64,000 bases of DNA, taken from assembly GCA_045837725.1 (NCBI GenBank), contig JBEWZL010000124.1, forward strand, positions 62,001-126,000, in the 5' to 3' direction. How positions within the stretch are numbered: position 1 is the first letter of the stretch; every line of letters starts with the position of its first letter. This stretch comes from Vermamoeba vermiformis. Lineage: Eukaryota; Tubulinea; Echinamoebida. Under the pieces are notes generated by a model that saw nothing but the letters and a program-made list of their open reading frames with translations, searched no databases and had not been told where the DNA came from. Below, in pieces: positions 45,849 through 55,575 of the stretch. The position numbers and the translations under genes were made by a program.

Positions 45849-47425
45849 ATGGAACACCCACCTGCCGAGACATCACCAGCGAGGCTTTGTGTATTCACTA
45901 AATTGGATTTGACTCGTCTGCCTCCAACCAACGGATACGCGCATATAGATGAAAATAATACGAGTAAATTGCGCTTATGCGCTTATCTTTATGCGAACGA
46001 ACTGGTAAGCAACGATCCGCGTCAGAAGATCTCGAGTCTTACATAATTCGTTCTTCGTTATTATTCAAGCGAATGAATTAATATAGATTTAGGAGTAATT
46101 TTAACATTTTTAGTAATTTTTTTACAACAATTAGAAGATACTCCCAAAACAATCAAGATCTCCGCTGACAGATTTACCTACGATCGCATTACTCGCTTTC
46201 GCTTTCGTTTAACCAATATTTTCTAGACAAAGATCGCGGAAGAAACACTTGTACTCTACCCAGGACCCTCAAGACCTCTTGCTAGCCGAATCCACTATTT
46301 ATTGTCAGGCAAGTTCCGCTCTAAGTTGCTTTTATATTCAAAGCTAACAGATACTTTATTAGTGACAGGTAATAGAGTCTGCATTACGTACAAAAATGCG
46401 GATAAGAAGCGAGTATTTGAAGTTTACGAGGTAGATCTGGACACACATCGCTTCAATCTGCTCAAATCGTGCGAAGTTAAAGTAGACGATCACGGACCTA
46501 CTGCTATAATTGCCATTAAGGATAGGTGCTTCCTCGTAAGCGTACATCGAATCAGTAATCAAGTACGGAACTGACTTTCCTTTTTTGGCATATTCGTAGG
46601 GATTCCAAAATCGCTCGGGAGTTGTAGAATTAGCCAAAGATACGTTAGAGATAGATATTTTCCATAAATTCGAAGGAGTGCACGGCAAATCAAGTACGTA
46701 GGATTTGTTTTTATTGTTATTTTTGTTGACACGTGTCAAATTGAAGTCGATGCGTTTGGCTACAACGGCGGCAAAACTCTATTTGCAGTTGACGATATGA
46801 AGTGGCCTAAATACGCCTATTACTACGACATATCTGGAAAGCCTAAGGTACGTTAGCATCGAAGATCTCTTTCAGTGAACTAACGATTCATGAACAGAAA
46901 AAAGGAGGCAAGATTACCTTGCCAAATGGGATCAACGAAATCTACGAAGAGTGCGTCAAAGTCCACGGCGAGATTGCAGTGAGATCAACGTATTCGCAAC
47001 AAGGGGGATCCGGCAACAAACTTTACATTTTAAATTCGATTGGCTCTGTCAGCCATTCATGCGTTTTGCGTAGTCGTTCAAAAGAAGGAAGATTGCACCC
47101 GACATACACTTCCATGGGCTATTTGCAAGACGGCGTAGTTCTACTGGTAGCAAACGACGAGCACGAAAAAAACATCGATGGCTGTCTACTCTACTTGCCT
47201 AAAAAGGAAATCAACGGTGACGTCAAAGAAGTACGCAAGCTGGAGATTGGTGACAGGTGTCAAGATGTCGTGACAGTCAAAGACAAGCAAAGTGGTCACG
47301 TGCTCGCTACCAAAAAAGGAAAATCTATTCTAGTCGAAGTTAAGTGGCGTAAAGATCAATTGGAAGTCGCCAGAGAGCTTATTATTGATGACAAACCTTT
47401 TGACAGGCTATATATGGAAATGTAA
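45849..47425 (+). CDS. Unknown protein, possibly beta-propeller-like
   Basis: Exons join in phase from MEHPPAETSPARLCVF through KLLLYSKLTDTLLVTGNRVC, VFEVYEVDLDTHRFNLLKSC, GKTLFAVDDMKWPKYAYYYD, GNKLYILNSIGSVSHSCVLR and SMGYLQDGVVLLVANDEHEK to ...LIIDDKPFDRLYMEM. Alternating beta-strand-like segments with turn residues every 40-50 residues suggest a WD40-like or Kelch-like propeller, but no WD or Kelch signature is visible. About 400 residues, with no signal peptide or membrane helix. The first intron (46003-46226) is longer than usual and might hide a small exon. No function is proposed. Confidence 0.6.
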
Positions 47426-47522
47426 GAATGAAATTATAATTGCCTCGTTCTAAACGCATTTCTAATATTTACATCAAAATTAACAAATTACAAGTTGTGT
47501 TATTACTGTTCTTTTACGAGGT

Positions 47523-49487
47523 CTAGCTAATGATGCACTTAGCCTTTAAGGTCTTCAAATATCGTCGCACATCTTCCTTGTGCCAATGTTTTGCAAGTCT
47601 CAAACCATCGTATCCAAAATCTGATCCACGAAACGAAAATTAGTACAAATCTCAGGGCTATACTTTGAGTTTTCTTATAAGTGCACATACCATTCTTTAC
47701 TCGAACATTAGCTCCGTTTTCTACTAAAAGTTTGACCACATCCACTGTTCCGTATGCACACGCTAACAAGAACGGAGTCCAGCCATCTTTCTCGCGATGA
47801 TTAACATCCGCTTTGTTTTCTACTAGCATCTTAGCAGTACGGACATCACTTCCGTTGTATCTAATCGTGTACATAAGCGCAGTCCAGCCGCTCGGATCTG
47901 CCTCATCAACATTCACTCCGTAATTAACTAAAAATCTAGTAGATCCGTTAGTTCAGTACAAAACTCGTTTAATTTTCCATTACTTACTGAACGGCTTCGA
48001 AACTGCCGTTTCTAGCGGCATAAATAATTAAAGGAGCACCACCGTCTTCGTGGTTATAAATTAAGATCGGATCGATCTCGCCAGGGAATTTTTTCTTAAA
48101 TCTAGATTATTTGTTAATAATCGGCTGTATTATATTTCAATATTTCCTCTTACTCGTCCTTGTTCTTGCACAAGTTCGGCTTGAAGAGATCCAACACTTC
48201 AGGATTAACATTACCGAAAGGATGATGGATCAACTGCCAACCACCTAAAATACAGCTCGATTAGTATTTGTAATTAGAGTTGCTTATTTGTATTATTATA
48301 ATATTCCTGCTCCAAATTTGTAATGAGAGCAAGTAGCCAGTACAAAAATAAAATTAATAAATATTAACCGTTCGGTGAACCAAATATTCGATTGAATAGG
48401 CTTTGATGTCACTTGAAATGATATTTTAATATTATACGTACTTGTAGGGGGGCAATTGGAGTCAGCACCAGCACGTAAAAGCCACGTAAATAGCTCGGCA
48501 TCGCCGTATCTTGCAGCCAATGATAAAGGAGTCCAGCCTATTTAGTAATATTGTAAGATAAATATTATAACGATTCACAGTCCAAAATTGGAGTTAAATT
48601 AATTAGGAGCGATAATTTAAATTTGATACGGTTCGTTACAAACACAAAGAAATTACGCTAAAAATTCAATCCGCTGATTTTGGGCTCATACTACTATGAT
48701 AGTATAACTATAGGCATTGTTCTTACCTGAATTATTGACAGTATTTACTGAGCAGCCGTGATCTATCAGAACTCGAACAATTTCTAAGCGAACAATACTG
48801 TTAGAACGAATTCTATCAAAAAATACGATTTTTTTCGAGTAATTTTAAACTACCTTTTTGATTTTTAAGACAAGCTAAGGCAAGAGCCGTGTCACCGCCT
48901 CTATTTCGCTCATCTGTCCTTGCACCTTTTTCTAACAAGTATTCGACGATATCTAAATATGAGAGGATCAATAATACTGATATTTATCATAAATCGAGCG
49001 TTCCAGATCTATGACTTTTCGCTAAAAATCGCGATGAAATTTCTCTGTCATGCGTTGCGCGCTTGGATCAGCTCGCAATTCCATCTAATATTAAAATATC
49101 GTACCTTGGTGCCCTTCTTGTGATGACAACATTAGCGCTGTGAATCCATTTACGTTGCATCTGTAATTCGGATCGAAATTCTTTTGTTCAAGGCCTGCTT
49201 TTACTGTGTCATAATCGCCAATGAATGATGCATTTAAAGTAGGGTTTGATTCTTCAAAGCCGATTAAATCAAGCTTCGCACTTCTTGCTGAATTTAGCTG
49301 ATCGCCTTCCATCTGGCTTTGAGGATTAATATTTTTGCTTTCTTCGATCCTTTGAAGGTCTTCTTTATATGCGCTCTTTTTTGAAGACTCGCCGAAGAAA
49401 TAAACCTTAAATTAAATCAAATTAATTGATTTTCAAGGATATCAATCCGATTATTTGACATACTGCAAAATTTTTATCCTGATCCAT
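47523..49487 (-). CDS. Ankyrin-repeat protein
   Basis: Begins with a tiny exon (MDQDKNFA, ATG at 49485-49487) joined by a GTATGT intron to VYFFGESSKKSAYKEDLQRI, then ankyrin repeats spread over eight more exons: NGFTALMLSSQEGHQ, IVEYLLEKGARTDERN, GDTALALACLKNQKEIVRVL, GWTPLSLAARYGDAELF, GGAPLIIYAARNGSFEAVQF, GWTALMYTIRYNGSDVRTAK and GWTPFLLACAYGTVDVVKLL. The end (YDGLRLAKHWHKEDVRRYLK) resembles a capping repeat. About 440 residues and cytosolic. Ankyrin stacks bind proteins; no catalytic domain accompanies them, so the role is unknown. Introns tend to fall inside repeats at similar positions. Confidence 0.75.
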
Positions 49488-49872
49488 TTAAATAAATATT
49501 CAATAGGTGCGTGGTATCGCTGTTGAATGACTTGAAGTAAAATAATCCAAAAGTGAAAACTAATGCACGACGGGAAAATCAAGTTTCGCTGAATTTTCAA
49601 TCACTTACTTAATTTGGCCAAGCGGATCCATTGTGCCGAGAAATCTCTAAAGAATTTAAAGTAGCAACCGCCATACTACTTAGCAGCCAGAAAGGTGAGG
49701 CACTTGAAATAACCCAGCAAATAACCAAAAATTACAAGATCAGATCGCGGATCTTGAAAATTTATCGCCACGCAAACTCTATCGCTAGTCGATTAACTAT
49801 CTAAGCTTCTTATTATATTATAATCAATAATAAGGTTTAAAAGCTTGACTTACTGTTTATTTGAAGATCTCC
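49488..49872. other. Intergenic
   Basis: About 385 bp between the ankyrin gene's start and the stop of the TPR gene on the same strand. A short minus-strand ATG with a GTAAGT donor exists at 49609-49631 (MDPLGQI) but does not match the phase of the ankyrin exons. Otherwise AT-rich spacer and promoter. Confidence 0.35.
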
Positions 49873-51986
49873 TCACAAATCGACAGCCAGCTTGTCGAAC
49901 TTCTTCTCGTCCATGTCTTGGTTTATAATGCAATCCGCGAGCTCTTTTGCACGATGGAACGCAGCAGAGTCTAAATTTCAATGGTTATTAGTTCATCCGT
50001 AACGAGAGGTCAAAGTTATCTTAATAATACGTACTATCGTCTATTATAGCCCAATAAGTCTTCGCGCGCTCTTTTTGCCAGTTTCCAAGCGCTGGTTTGA
50101 ACTCGAGCCTTGTAGGACTGATCGTTACTTGGATGGGCTTTGTACTGGATCCGTTCTCCAATGTTTTGATCTCTGTACCAAAAATAGGCTTGATAATATC
50201 CATACCAAGCTCCCTATGCTTATTTTCGTCTATTAATGAATCGATTGACTTGCTAGTAGCAGATGTGACTTTGACTTCGAGCAGCGATTTCGTTCTTAGG
50301 CACGCGACTGCAAAGACTTTGGCCTTTCCTTTTATGGTATGTATCGATGAAGCGTTGCAGGCCTTCTCCCAAAAAATGGCCTCTTCTTCCATGCTTTGTC
50401 TTGCTGCCGAAATGGATGGGCCAGTTTTTTTCAATTTAAACACGTAATTGATTGTTATTAAGTTGTGATTAATATTATTTGCCGTTACTATACTCTGCTT
50501 ATTCAGTTCTTGTGCCAAAAGTTTGTTTTTTGTGCAATCCACAACCAGATCGAACGAGTTGATCGTTACCACATCTTCAGTCTTATTGTCTTTAAATACT
50601 AACGCCTTCTTCGTAATTAAAGCGATGCTATAATCGGTATTAACCATAATTCCTCGTTTTTGACATTGTTTAAATAATTGGTTTTTCAACTCTTTCATTT
50701 GTACCACTCCTCGTACTTGCTTGAAATATAAATATCCATCTGATTGGCCGTCTTGTCTCTTAAATAATTCCTCGAATAAATGAAACTGCTTGACCAAGTC
50801 CATAGCAATATTATCAAGAAACGCTAGATTACTATCGTCACTAGATCCGCCTTCAATATCAAAGATCTGAACATTTGCGCCTATAATAAAACTTCATTAT
50901 TATCATACTATAAATATTTAGCTATATTTGTAATGTAAGAAACAGGATCTGGCAAATAAAATTTGTGCGTACGTTTCTCGTGGCATAGCAGGGCTAACAT
51001 TAGTCCGTTGATCGATGTGCCGGCAATAATAACATTCATTGGCTCTTTGTTCGGAGAATAAACAATTTGACCAATCACATCGCCTTACAGTAACAAATAT
51101 TAGTTCTACCGTAGTAGATGTGACATGACTTGGTATCATTACGGTGTTTGAATTAAGTTTCAAGAGCTTTTTCTTCGAAAATAAATTCCTTAATTACCTT
51201 TTTGAATGTTTCTTAGCGCTAATTGACCTCGCAACTGTTCGATCTGGACTTTGAGTTTTTCCGCTTTTTCAGATCCGGTTCTAACGCTCAAAGCCTTCAT
51301 ATAGCACTCCATAGCTTTATCCAACTGTCCTAATGTCTCGTATATCTCGCCTTTAGTCTCCAAGGCGTTGCAGTTAGCCGGATCCAGCTGTAAAACTTTG
51401 TCGAAACATTGCAACGCTTCTTTGAGTCTATCAAGCTCAAATAATAATGTCGCCTTGAATTCGAGGGCTTTTTTGAATTGGGGATTGATGGTCAACGCTT
51501 TTTCAAAGCAAGCAAGTGCCTAATGTCAGTATCAAAAAATTAGCTTGATTTGTCAAGTCCAAATAAAAAATTCTTATCTTTATAAATTGGCTAGTATGCA
51601 GAAATAATATGAAATATTGTTAATTATACCTCGTCATTTAGATCCAGCCTGGTTGTCAAAATTGAACCTCGTTTAAACCAAACGTATTCATTCTTTTCAT
51701 TAATATTCTTCAAAATATATTCTAATATTTCTAGTCCATCCGAATAATTTTTGACGCGAAATAATAACGCGCTCCAACGTTCCAGCAGATCTTCCTTGAT
51801 TTTGTTGTCAGAATAATTCAAATATTTTTCTTTGCAGTCTCTGTATAATGTCTTTAATAACTCTGACACATTGGTGATATTTTTAGAGCTCTGATCAAGT
51901 AACTCTTCGAATATTTGGATGCCTTTTGCCAGATCTCCTGATTTGAACGCTTCATAGCCTTCTGCCTCTTGACTATCAGCCTCCAT
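49873..51986 (-). CDS. TPR protein fused to a flavin-monooxygenase-like Rossmann domain
   Basis: The N-terminus (MEADSQEAEGYEAFKSGDLA) and the next exon hold TPR helices (YVWFKRGSILTTRLDLNDEA, LACFEKALTINPQFKKALEF, ALQCFDKVLQLDPANCNALE, AMECYMKALSV). A phase-matched intron after RNIQK joins them to MNVIIAGTSINGLMLALLCH, a beta-alpha-beta dinucleotide fold in which GxGxxG has become GTSING. It continues with an acidic strand end (VQIFDIEGG), a monooxygenase-like helix (QMKELKNQLFKQCQKRGIMV) and FDLVVDCTKNKLL where family members read FD-x(2)-[IV]-x-A-D/C. The total is about 600 residues. FAD binding may be lost, as the classical Gly is replaced by Ser and no Glu follows at the usual place. The fusion rests on splice phase, and a gene boundary at 51100 is the alternative. 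Function unknown. Confidence 0.6.
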
Positions 51987-52116
51987 TATAGGTGCATGTT
52001 ACTTCTAATTGAATGAAGTGCATAAAATGAAGTCCACAAAAAAATTTTGGTTTTTAAGTTCTAACAACTTGTGACGCTATGTACATTAAACTTTATAATG
52101 ACTTGAACCCTTTTTA

Positions 52117-53683
52117 TTAACTCGACTTGGCAGCTGGCGCATCTTTCATATCAGAATTGAATAAGTCGCCCATCACCTTCATGTTCGGATAGATCGAGTT
52201 GTCAGGCGGCATGAAGTACGTCTTGAGGTTCTTGCCCATAGCCAATGACTTGAGATGCTCGAGTCTCTTCATCTCTAATAAATATTTACCAGCCTAATTA
52301 TAACGCTAAAGTTAGTTCAAACGTTTCCAAAAGAAAAATCGGATTCGTACCTCAGCAGGAGAGATCTTCATAGCCTCAGCATATGCCTGAATCTCTAACG
52401 CAACAGCCTTAGCTTGCACTTCAATAGCGTATTTTTTGGCGTCAGAGAGACGTTGTTCTTGGTAGAACTGACCGTCGGCTTCATTTCTTTTTGCCTCTAA
52501 TTTACCACTCGATTCTAAGATCATTGACTGACGGTGGCCATCTGCAACATTAATCGTAGCTCTAGATTAAATACGTTAGCTTTTCCTCGAAAATAAGCTC
52601 GAGATCGGGCCGTACGTACTTCGTGTCCAATTCTTGTTGTCGACGTCTTCGTTCAGCTTCCATTTGCATCTCTAAGTGATTTTGCTATTCTGAGGCTCGA
52701 ATCGTTGAATTTCAAACTGCAATAATAAAAGCGTTAGGACTAGCGGAAAAATTGTATCCGGATCACATCCGTACTTTTGTACAAGAGATACCCCAGTTCT
52801 TGCAAGCATCGCCGATATGTCCCGATAATATATTGTTGATTTGTGTGCGATCGGCAATAATATCGTCGTATTGCAAGGTACCAATAACGGATCTCATAGC
52901 AGATGTGCCGAGGTTGTTTACGGACAACAAAACGTCCTGTACTTTGAAGCAAGCCTAATAATTCATATAAAATATTGTTAGTACCGGCGACTATATTAAA
53001 AATATAGCAAATTTAACTGAATAACTTACCTCCATAGCATCGTGGATCTTGTAAAAGAGCGTGCCTGACACGACCACTGGAACGTTGTCTTTAGTGCATG
53101 CATTCAGGCTATTAACGATTAAATTCGTTAGTATATTTTTGGTATAATGTCGCGTAATAATTTCAATACTAAAGCACGTGGTAACGCCCAGTGATTTCCA
53201 CGCTAATTTAGTATTGCGGATTTGCGTTCGTGAATTTACGTCTTGTTGGAACTGTACAATGTGATTGTGATTGTGATTACTTACCCAATGACATCTATCG
53301 TGCCTTCGCGCAGATCAACCTTTTTGAGTGAGTGTAAGATGGGCAGTTTGAGGTGGATTCCGGGCTACGCAAAAAAAAGCGTCAGATCACGAGAAAATCA
53401 CGGTAGATAACCTAAATAGTTGTACGTTAGTATACTGTTCACTTACCTCCAATACGATCGGATCTTTGCCCAAGAATAGACGAACACCAACTTGTCCTTG
53501 CTTGATCAACGTAATGAAGGTTCTTTTGCTCGGTTGAGTACTCTTATGAACTGCATTCGTTGATACATTAAATAGGGTGCTTCGTGCGACGGTAGCATTA
53601 AAAATTCCTTTCGTTGCTAAAGCTCGACGCGGGATCGCTCGTGTTATCGATCTCAAGGCAGTTACCACTAATGCGCTTTCCAT
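52117..53683 (-). CDS. Stomatin-like protein 2 type SPFH protein, mitochondrial
   Basis: The N-terminus is rich in Arg, Ser and Thr with no acidic residues after position 2 (SITRAIPRRALATKG), a typical mitochondrial presequence. The SPFH domain follows (QGQVGVRLFLGKDPIVLEPG, IHLKLPILHSLKKVDLREG, VPVVVSGTLFYKIHDAMEA, TSAMRSVIGTLQYDDIIAD, NWGISCTKFEIQRFEP) and then the coiled-coil helix (EMQMEAERRRRQQELDT ... SMILESSGKLEAKRNEADGQ). The C-terminus keeps MPPDNSIYPN, the counterpart of the LLPSN end of stomatins. These proteins form ring assemblies in the inner membrane that organise cardiolipin and respiratory complexes. The frame breaks by one base at 52668-52680, just before EMQMEAERR, where a TAG interrupts; no intron fits there. 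Either one T is missing in the assembly or the gene is damaged. Confidence 0.82.
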
Positions 53684-53799
53684 GTGTGCTATTTAGATTA
53701 ATTGTAGAGTATTGTTTAAGGTCAGAGCATCGTGCCATAATTCCTTTTTATAACGTCAGTCGGAAGTTCACCGATGAACTCATCCGGCTGCAATTCTAG
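53670..53799 (+). other. F-box-like fragment antisense to the stomatin gene start
   Basis: A plus-strand open frame starting inside the antisense of the presequence exon reads VLFRLIVEYCLRSEHRAIIP, FYNVSRKFTDELIRLQF and then stops. The spacing of hydrophobic residues (L-x2-I-x2-Y ... F-x-x-V-S-R-x-F) resembles the two helices of an F-box. It could be a relic or a first exon; no continuation was found. The remaining spacer up to 54247 is AT-rich and holds the promoter of the gene to its right. Confidence 0.25.
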
Positions 53800-54247
53800 C
53801 GTTGTGAGTTATTACGGCTTATTTGCGAATATATTGCGGTCATTTGTATTCACTTGCATGGGTATACCTCTTTAATATCATAAAGCCCACCGTATCTTTA
53901 TTAAATAACGGTTAGATATTTCATTAGAAATTGACTTTTAATTATCGTAGGCGGCGTTTGTCCGACATAATTAAAATTATACTAACCACGTTATAATCAC
54001 GTTATTCCGATGAATTCTTTTTTTGTGGACCGGTTGCAAGCTTATCCACGCAAAATCTGCTCTGATCGCGTCTTTACGAAACCCAGTGCTTCTGGGAGAA
54101 AAGATTGATAGCATGCGCAAGGAAGATATGTGTGTGACCAATTAAAGTCACAAAATTCTATTCTCCTGTTGTGATTTTGTTAGCCATAAAAGTTGTCAAT
54201 CAAATCCAACATTTTATTCATTTCTTCTTTCAGAAAGAGTCGACAAC

Positions 54248-55333
54248 ATGAGAACCCTCGTTATCCTCGCTATTGCCTTCGCAGTCTTCGCCATCGCTGC
54301 TGCTCAAACTAGCTGCAGTGACGCCTTCGACGACTTTTCAACTACCTGCATGAATGCGGACCCCAAGAAGCCCTTCTGCGTTCTCGAAAATGCAGGTGAT
54401 ATTACCTCCAACAGAAAGTGCTCTGAGTGCCGCCCTGCTAGAGAATCGTGCGACTGCCCTCTCGATAACTACTGCGTTGGTGCTCCTGGTACTGTAAGTA
54501 GATGGCGGTTTTTTTTCTAACGTTGTTTAAAATTTAACCGAAACTTCATATTCAACCAAGTACCCTATTGCCGATGTTTTATTGACGGCGGTTAGATGTA
54601 TTTTAACGTTAAAACGAAAAATCTTTTTGAATTGTCCTATTCTAGAATTCAATCAAGTACTAACGTATTTATAATAAAGACTCGTGGCTCTTGCAAGAAG
54701 TTGTCCAACCTCGGAAAGGACTGCTTCCCCTTCTCAGATGCCCAATTGACTAGCGGCAACTTCCCCGACGACAAGAAGTGCGCTGATTTGTACACTGTTG
54801 CCGGCTTCACTAATATTGACAACAAGGGTGCTTGCGTTGCTGGGTATGCTTGAATCTGATTATTAATTAATTGGATGTCGGATCTAATCACGTTTAATTA
54901 ACAGCAAATGCCAATCTTGCGACCCTGGCCCCAACAATAGCGGTGGTCAAGACTTGTGCGTTACTGGTAAGTTATTTCAATACAAATGTGCAATAACGCG
55001 TCAACCTTGTCAGATCGGATTGAGTACTAACTTTTGATTTTTAACTAGGCCAAGGTATGGGTCCTGCTCGTTACTGCGGCTGGCCTGGTAACCAATACTC
55101 GGCTGATTTGAGTAAGTATCATTATTACTTAATTAAATTGGACCAAATTTATGAAAAGATTGCGTTTAAGTAATATGGCCGATCTAACGTTAATTTATTT
55201 AGCCAACGCTTGGGTTCCTTCCGTTTACATCCAAGACCGTAGTGCTGTCTGGTTGGCTCTTTTCTTCCCTCTCTTGCTCTTCATGACTATCTTCTTGGGC
55301 ACTATGGCCTGGAAGCAATGCTGCGGCAAATAA
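54248..55333 (+). CDS. Cys-rich type I membrane protein, highly codon-biased
   Basis: Signal peptide MRTLVILAIAFAVFAIAAAQ, then a Cys-rich ectodomain of about 190 residues (CSDAFDDFSTTC, CSECRPARESCDCPLDNYC, GSCKKLSNLGKDCFPF, CQSCDPGPNNSGGQDLC) and one membrane helix (WLALFFPLLLFMTIFLGTMA) ending WKQCCGK. Four introns join in phase. Codons are strongly biased to GCT, CTC, TGC and AAG, suggesting high expression, unlike most neighbours. A CATAAAAG element 60 bp upstream may serve as TATA box. The cysteines fit a disulphide-bonded surface protein of a lineage-specific family. No function is proposed. Confidence 0.75.
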
Positions 55334-55377
55334 GATATGCTTATCGCGTATTTATTAATTTATTACTGCTAAAATCG

Positions 55378-55383
55378 AATAAA
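55378..55383 (+). terminator. Polyadenylation signal of the Cys-rich membrane protein gene
   Basis: AATAAA (overlapped by a second AATAAA four bases on) about 45 bp after the stop. Assigned by motif and position. Confidence 0.5.
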
Positions 55384-55575
55384 TAAACTTGATTAGCAAG
55401 ATAATATATATCCTCTGAAATACCGGCAATCCAAATTTTGGGGCGCGGGATCTCGTACACGTAAAAACATTTCTAAAAATTTTGATTTTAATTCAACAGT
55501 ACAACTATATAACGTGCAAGTTATGCGGTATAGATTAGTGAACTCTTATTGTCCACATAATCGGTCTATCCCTTT

